From NCBI GenBank assembly GCA_963678675.1, contig OY783196.1, positions 64,501-128,500 of the forward strand: 64,000 nucleotides of DNA, given 5' to 3'. The position numbers and the translations under genes were made by a program. The notes beneath the pieces are model-generated. The model was given only the letters and a program-made list of their open reading frames with translations. It was not told the origin of the DNA and did no database searches. The first letter of the stretch is position 1. The number at the start of each line of letters is the position of its first letter. This DNA is from Xiphydria camelus (lineage: Eukaryota > Arthropoda > Insecta > Hymenoptera > Xiphydriidae). This document shows, piece after piece, positions 58,248 to 64,000 of the stretch.

Positions 58248-60487
58248 ATGAGTCACTACGCAGTGGCGAAAGGTCGTGCCATAGGGATTTATTCAACTTG
58301 GTACGAAACTTAGGTTATCTTGCTTCTCACAGGAGGACGAAAAGTTATTCATCGTATTTATTTATAAAACTATTCTCTTCAGGGACGACTGTAAGGCCCA
58401 AGTTGATAGATTTCCTGGCGCTATATTTAAGAAATTCAAGTCGCGAAATGAAGCGGAAAACTTTATAAAAGCGCGAAGTGAGGCCGAAAATATTCCCAAC
58501 CGACAGCCGTCTATGTCAGTTTTGGAGCCTGTCAGGTAATAAACAAAACTCGGAATACTCCAAAGTTTTTACTTGGGTTTTCTCATTTATCTCACGATTT
58601 TATCTGGAATAAGGTGTAAGTCGAAATATTCGCGAGAAATTTATTAAACTTCTACTCTCCTTTTCAGAGGTAGTCAGGCTAATACAAATTGTGGAGCGTT
58701 GTATGAAACTTTGGAGAAACATTTATTAAAATGGGCTCAGAGTGAGCCTGTGTTAACTCAATTCAGTTTGTCGAATAAAGCGGCTGAAATTGCGGAAATG
58801 TTGGGTATAAGGCACTTCAAAAATAGCACTGGGTGGTTGAAATATCACATAGAAAGTAATCCCAACGTATATAAAAGCTTACGTAATACAAACCGGACAG
58901 GTCTGTGAGATAATTTTATCATGTGAAAATATAATTCACAATACGTTGATTTAATTCAGGAAGTTTTTAATATACTTGAGAATAAAGCAGATTTTACAAA
59001 CTTTGTGTTGTCAGAGTGTCCTTGATTGTGTCTGAAGGACTTTAATTTACAGGCAAAAAATCATCTGATTCGCTCAGTGCGCAAAGGCCTGCCAGCTCGG
59101 ACACGGTATACCCCAAGAGATTGCTACCGATATATACGAAAGAAGAAAACAAAGATACAAAACAAAGAAAATTGGAGGTCCAAGATATGAAAATCCCCAC
59201 TGAAATCCCCAAGAGATTGCTACCGATATATATGAAAGAAGAAAACAAAGATACAAAACGAATAAAATTTGAGGTCCAAGATATGAAAATTCCCACTGAA
59301 ATCCCCAAGAGATTGTTCTCGACATATACAAAAGAAGAAAACGAAGATACAAAACCTGCAAAACAAATAAAATTGGAGATTCCAGATATAAAAAACCCCA
59401 TTGAAATCACCAAAGAAAATAGGGTATACATTTTTGGCTATTTCGTGTAAAGTGCGCAGTACAGTATTATACATTTATAATGATGGCAGAATTCAATGTT
59501 AACCTTTAATCAGTACGGTGGTTAGAATACGACCCGACCTTTGAGGTTTTTGATAGAGATGAGTAGCGTTTTTTTTATATCGAAAGAACATTTTTCTCGT
59601 ACACAGGTGACTGTTCCTAATTGATTTCAAAATAAGGAGACTCTAGAAAAAAGCTTTTTCCTGTATGGCGGAGTGAGGGAAGGGAGGCAGTGCAACTGAC
59701 GCTCGGGTCGGATCCGACCTCCACCGTACTGATTGAGGGTTAAGAATCTTGCATTTCCTTGTACCGATTGTTAATTTTCTCGTGATACACATATATCAAT
59801 TATAGGACGCTTGGGTCTACTTCAAATTAGATGACGACGGGTACGTCATGGTTTACACGGATGGAGCGTGCAGCCGAAACGGTACCACCAAAGCTAGAGC
59901 TGGTATTGGTGTTTGGTTCGCGGACAATCATCCACTGTACGTTCTCGTTTTTGTATTCTTAATATCTCCATGCAAAAAAAAAAAAAAAACAATCCATCTA
60001 CTTCAATATTTGCTCGACGAATATACAATCTGAAATATTCCGTATTTTTATTTATAAACGCAGAAATGTCTCTCGATCAATCTGTGGTCGAATGACTAAT
60101 AACGCGGCAGAAATTGAAGCAGTAACGACAGCAGCGAGGCAAGCGTTAAAAGTGGGCGTGAGGAAGCTAACCATCAACACAGATTCTCAGTTTATAATTA
60201 ATTGCGTCACACAATGGATACCGAAATGGAAAAGTAACGGATGGCGAACGATGCTTGGAAAAGAAGTGATAAATAAGGTTGAATTAATCGAAATGGAGAA
60301 ATCCCTGGATCATCTGACCATCAAATGGGTAAGGCACAATAATCTTATTTCATCTGTAGTCTTATATTGTCGGAAATTGCATCGTAAAGTAATTTTAAAA
60401 TTGCAAAAGAATCACGTACCGGGGCACAGTGGGAATCACGGAAATGAAATGGCAGATCGTTTGGCAAGAGCTGGTATCAGTAAGTGA
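58248..60487 (+). CDS. RNASEH1: Ribonuclease H1 with inserted CENP-B/Tc5-type HTH and tandem repeats
   Basis: Seven exons (58248-58300, 58383-58535, 58668-58900, 59053-59423, 59806-59936, 60064-60328, 60410-60487) give 427 aa in phase, against about 286 in human. RNase H1 cuts RNA in RNA-DNA hybrids in nucleus and mitochondria. Residues 3-48 form the hybrid-binding domain (YAVAKGRAIGIYSTWDDCKA; FPGAIFKKFKSRNEA). The catalytic domain retains all acidic residues: Asp289 (YTDGACSRNG), Glu330 (NNAAEIEA), Asp354 (INTDSQF) and Asp418 (NEMADRLA), plus HVPGHSG. Between them, exon 3 (about residues 80-138) encodes a helix-turn-helix like the CENP-B/Tc5 transposase type (NKAAEIAEMLGI, FKNSTGWLKYHIES), and exon 4 encodes three 32-35-residue charged repeats. 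The last acceptor (TTGCAAAAG) is weak. No obvious mitochondrial presequence precedes the chosen ATG. Confidence 0.9.
59111..59415 (+). repeat. Coding tandem repeat, 96-bp unit, in RNase H1 exon 4
   Basis: Units begin CCCCAAGAGATTG at 59111, 59207 and 59303, exactly 96 bp apart; the first two are nearly identical, the third is diverged and nine bases longer. Each encodes KRLLPIYTKEENKDTK followed by a hydrophobic/charged end with MKIPTEIP. Confidence 0.95.
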
Positions 60488-60813
60488 GAAAGATGATTTC
60501 AAAATATTTCATTTCTCTGTTCCTATTATTTAAATTTCCAAGTGACACGTTGTTAGGGGTAAGAGCTCATATCCCAGATCGAGATTTTAATTGTTTTTCT
60601 CTATTTCATTTTCCTAATTACGCACATACCTATACCAGAGAATTTATTGTACAGAGAACTATGATTTTGTTCATCGCATATTTTTGTTACATCTGTAAAG
60701 CGATTAATAAAGAAAGGATAATAAATGTTTTGACGAATACACAGGTACAACGGTAAATTAAGTACAAAGCCATAAATATTGTTTATAATCTTAAGTTAAT
60801 GGTTGGATTTAAC

Positions 60814-60819
60814 AATAAA
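60814..60819 (+). promoter_or_regulatory. Candidate poly(A) signal of RNase H1
   Basis: AATAAA about 330 bases after the stop on the same strand. Confidence 0.5.
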
Positions 60820-60845
60820 ATACTGTTTGCTATAACATCGTTGCG

Positions 60846-61007
60846 TTATGTATCCCGTTTATGAAATTTCTGCTCCGAGGTCTCGTCTTCCCTCTTTAAC
60901 GGCGTCGAGCATATTTGTGCCAGCAAGGAGTAGATGTCTTCGGGAGATATTTGTAACGCCAGGAGTTCTATTATCACGCTAAAATACAATAATACAGTCT
61001 CTTTCAT
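60846..61007 (-). CDS. Small unidentified ORF (53 aa)
   Basis: Reads from ATG at 61007 to TAA at 60846: hydrophobic start (MKETVLLYFSVIIELLAL) then QISPEDIYSLLAQICS and a charged tail. It looks more protein-like than most open frames here and could be the last exon of an unseen minus-strand gene or a chance ORF. No family recognised. Confidence 0.25.
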   Translation of the reverse strand: MKETVLLYFSVIIELLALQISPEDIYSLLAQICSTPLKREDETSEQKFHKRDT

Positions 61008-62748
61008 GGCGCAAGAATTGACAGTGCGCCTACTTCAATAATTCCACCTGAAACGTTCTAATGAAATGGAACAATGAGGTTACGTTGCATCATTACCGGA
61101 AAACACCAGGAGCCGCGTAAACCCCAGCCGATTCTGAGAGCGCGATTAGTTTCGACTGTTGAATTTGTGAATATGGCATCTCAACGATACGAAATCACAG
61201 CCGTATCGGATCTTCAAATTTTCTGCTAAAAATCAAATTCTCTAACCAAACAATACCTCGATCCTAAACGCATACATCCGCACACCACACAGCAATGACA
61301 GCTAATGCGTAGTTCACCGTAATCCTGATAGATGTCGTGTCTGAAACAACTTGCCCTTCGGTTTACCGTAAAACAGGCGCTAACGCTCTTTATACCTAGA
61401 TTTATTCTCTTCAAAGTATCGTGAAAAATATTCCACCAGGATACCATTTATCGTTACAGACAGAATGAAGTGCCACGTGCACAAATGTTGAAGCCTCGAG
61501 AAAATTACATACACGATACGCGTAAAACTGTCATGTAGGTATTCCGCGATATCCAAAAAAAAAAGCAGACCTATATATTCATTTATCCCACAACAGCTTG
61601 CTATCAGTCTTTCTAAATGATGGCAAAACACGTCGAACCTGTCGATCACTGAAAATCGAAATGTATTTGCATGCACATATCTACGTTAATCTAGAAATCT
61701 GATGCGATACCCACAGGAAGACATATCGTACAGACAATTGAAAATTTTATTTTGGTTCGCGTCGTAAATGGGAAAAATATATGTACCTGTAGGAACTTTA
61801 GGCTACAGATTATGCCCGGGACAGTAGTCACTGAAATAACCTAATAAAGTCAATTTAAAACGACACGTTATGATAGGTATAAACTAAATTACAAAAAACT
61901 TCTTACATCTTACCTAAGACTAAGCTTGTTTATGTCTAATTTACACGTTGGTAATAAATGTGGTATAAAATAGTGTGGCGGCTTTATACGTGTCTCTACT
62001 TGTGTGTTTAACGAAATGTCGATAAAATCGTATTTGCAAATACGTATGCAAGACAAAAATGTTGGCTAAAATATACCTATGCTACGTCACATACTTGGAA
62101 GGTGCATTCACCAAAAACCGGTCAATGTTTGGGGAAAAAGTTTGTTAAAATTAACAAATTAAAACCTAAATTCGTTTAAAATAAAATAACGATACGGTCG
62201 ACTCTTTCTAGTTCTCTTTTCGATGAAATTTCAACAAAACAAAAAAAAAACAAAAAATGAATGTAGGTACATAAATGCGTAGTGGCGTAGCCCAGCGTGA
62301 AATGGATATCGTTTTTGAAGGAACTTAAACTGTGAATTAAAAAAGTGTCAGGCTCCCGGATTCAACATGATCAGGGGTTCTTCCATTCGTTACGTCTTAA
62401 AATCTCAACATTTTCGAAACAGAGACGGGCAGATTGTGATATCGGTAAAAATGAAAATTGAGAACCTCACTTTAATAAACGTTCTTTTAAATTTGTTAGC
62501 GTTGCTGAGCGTTTAATATGGTAATCAGTCCATTGCAAATAGAAACACGTTTCTCCCTCATTTCCAACCATTGTCGTTTATACATACAGTTGTACAGCGA
62601 CGATCCCTAAAAAATGTACAGTGTCCCTTATTCGCCGTCTCTCTCTTCTTCTTGGCCTTTCCTCTTCTTGACTAGATTCATTTTCGATTTCTGGAAAGGG
62701 TTTGCAACGAAACGAGAGACCACATCAATCGCGTTTCTCGTTCGCGCT

Positions 62749-64000
62749 TTACCCGGAACACACCTCGGCATGCTCGTCCCAAGCGGAAACCTGATGATAA
62801 AAGGAAAAAAAAAAAAAGATGCCATACGTGTAGCGCGTATGCAGGCGCATCCCACGAGGAGAAGAAGCCGCGCAAGGGATGAAAGATCGTTTACGTGAAT
62901 GTACCTGACACTCGCGACTGCAGTACCACTGATTTCCGCAACCGGCGCACACGAATTGCGCTGCTCGATCGTGGCATCCTTGACAACGCGGAGGACTATC
63001 CCTGTCTTCTCGCGTTTCCCTAGCCTCTCTAGTTGCCGAAGATACTCGCGATCCCCTCTCTTCCATTACCGTCGTTGTCTCCTCCTCTACGTCGTCCTAC
63101 GGATACCAAAACGGAACGTATATACGCGAATGAAAGGACGGACGAAGATTATTCGGCAAAGCGTGACGGAAATCGTTTCTCTTACCACGTGAATCAGATT
63201 ATTAGAGTGGCCGTGCACAGGCGCGTTAACGACCGGTGTGATTGTTATTTCGGTTCTTGCCTAAGAACGAAACATGTAAACAATCATTATCTTCTCCACG
63301 CCAACGTAAACCCGTCATTTATAATTTCTTTCGCACTTGATACGACATTCATTTAGAAATTCCTATTTACACGAGAGCGGTAACGAACCTTGGACGAAGA
63401 TAAAAGATCGCTGATGGAAACCGGATTTGAACCCTGATAGGCTTGCAGCATATGCTGCGTGGCCGTATTCTGTTGTGGGGTGCTCGCGACCGCGGGAGCG
63501 CATCTCTCCCGTTCGGGCGCGGTGAGCAATCTCGCCAAGGTCGGGGAGAACGTCGTAGGTCTCGGTGATTGCGACTTGGTGAGGATTCCGTGGAGCAGCG
63601 AACCGGTTTGCGGGGGAGTTGCGTTCTGCGGTGACACGGACGGGGCCACCGGGTGAAGCGTCACGTCCGGATAATTTTGCGGCGTCTTAACGGGCTCTCC
63701 TGAGGACGATAGAGGTTCTCTCTCGTGAGATTTCCCGTAATTCGCTCAAAACTCAGCGCGACGTGTTCGCTTGCTTCGTCAACCGCAAACTCGCGTTCGC
63801 GTTAATCGTTTACAGATCGGCGTACCAATGTGTGTGTGTACAAAGTATAAACTCTATACGCGCGCGTTGCCCTCTGAATTCCAAAACTTTCGATCGGTAC
63901 AAAAGGGAAAGGCGGCCACCGATGGCGATGATAAATTGATGATTACCTTGCTGCTGACTCAGTTTCGCAAACTGCACGAGTACGTCCTTGAAACTCATTG
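62749..64000 (-). CDS. MYND zinc-finger protein, C-terminal part (truncated by window edge)
   Basis: Four exons on the minus strand, (64000)-63947, 63699-63389, 63096-62905 and 62790-62749, join in phase and end at the TAA at 62749. The 5' part lies beyond the window. The final two exons encode a MYND zinc finger: CQGC, then CAGC, CSREC, and, after the intron, a His and Cys in WDEHAEVCSG at the extreme C-terminus. MYND fingers bind proline-rich peptides, often in transcriptional co-regulators. Upstream sequence is Pro/Ser/Thr-rich (SPRPTTFSPTLARLLTAPER, SISDLLSSSK), with a short helix VLVQFAKLSQQQ at the window edge. I could not name the family; a chromatin or transcription co-regulator is only a guess. 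Confidence 0.8.

Larger units (their letters stand above)
60488..62748. other. Spacer between RNase H1 and the MYND gene
   Basis: AATAAA at 60814 is a likely RNase H1 poly(A) signal. A minus-strand 53-codon frame (61007-60846) is listed separately. The rest, 61.0-62.7 kb, is AT-rich and without recognised exons; the part near 62.75 kb should be the 3' UTR of the MYND gene. Confidence 0.5.

Noticed and set aside
59042..59474. Minus-strand hydrophobic repeat protein opposite RNase H1 exon 4
   Set aside because: Reverse reading of the 96-bp coding repeat; the plus strand is spliced in phase with RNase H domains.
61226..61676. Minus-strand frames with hydrophobic stretches, considered as chemoreceptor exons
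   Set aside because: No TYLVVL-type receptor ending or other signature, and no consistent splice phases.

Overview
The window looks like insect nuclear DNA, most likely a holometabolous insect and plausibly a hymenopteran. Genes are split into many short exons with GT-AG introns, spacers are AT-rich but still rich in CpG, and a ZAD-type zinc-finger gene (an arthropod family) is present. The species call is inference; the eukaryotic, arthropod nature is clear. All exon models below were built by hand by joining conserved exons at GT-AG (or GC-AG) sites and checking that reading phase holds across every junction.

Layout: (1) about 3.86-6.06 kb, minus: incomplete gene for an acidic, Ser-rich protein, possibly SCHIP1-like; its 3' part lies outside or far downstream. 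(2) 9.5-11.0 kb, plus: GHITM/TMBIM5. (3) 11.7-15.0 kb, minus: TBC1D25 Rab GAP. (4) 16.45-18.54 kb, plus: METTL16. (5) 20.4-28.9 kb, minus: clueless/CLUH in 17 coding exons. (6) 29.85-30.73 kb, plus: DENR. (7) 30.9-31.5 kb, minus: RNA polymerase III subunit RPC9 (CRCP). (8) 32.8-42.1 kb, plus: a ZAD C2H2 zinc-finger locus with one first exon and two alternative 3' cassettes. (9) 44.15-45.6 kb, plus: cytosolic sulfotransferase. (10) 45.8-47.45 kb, minus: mitochondrial GTPase ERAL1. (11) 48.2-49.56 kb, plus: two-TM protein with two PPxY motifs. (12) 51.6-54.86 kb, minus: HID1. (13) 55.74-57.56 kb, plus: mitochondrial acyl carrier protein with two mutually exclusive exons. (14) 58.25-60.49 kb, plus: an unusual ribonuclease H1. 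(15) 62.75-64.0 kb, minus: 3' end of a MYND zinc-finger protein.

Several neighbours are convergent with short gaps (DENR/CRCP 166 bp, sulfotransferase/ERAL1 156 bp) or divergent and likely share promoter regions (TBC1D25/METTL16, clu/DENR, CRCP/ZAD, HID1/NDUFAB1). Five products act in or on mitochondria (GHITM, CLUH, ERAL1, ACP, RNase H1 in part), probably by chance.

Most notable: the RNase H1 carries, between its hybrid-binding domain and its catalytic domain, a CENP-B/Tc5-transposase-type helix-turn-helix and 32-residue tandem repeats; and the ZAD locus splits the ZAD itself between a common exon and two interchangeable second halves, giving two different ten-finger proteins. Four foldback or TIR elements resembling MITEs lie in introns and intergenic gaps.
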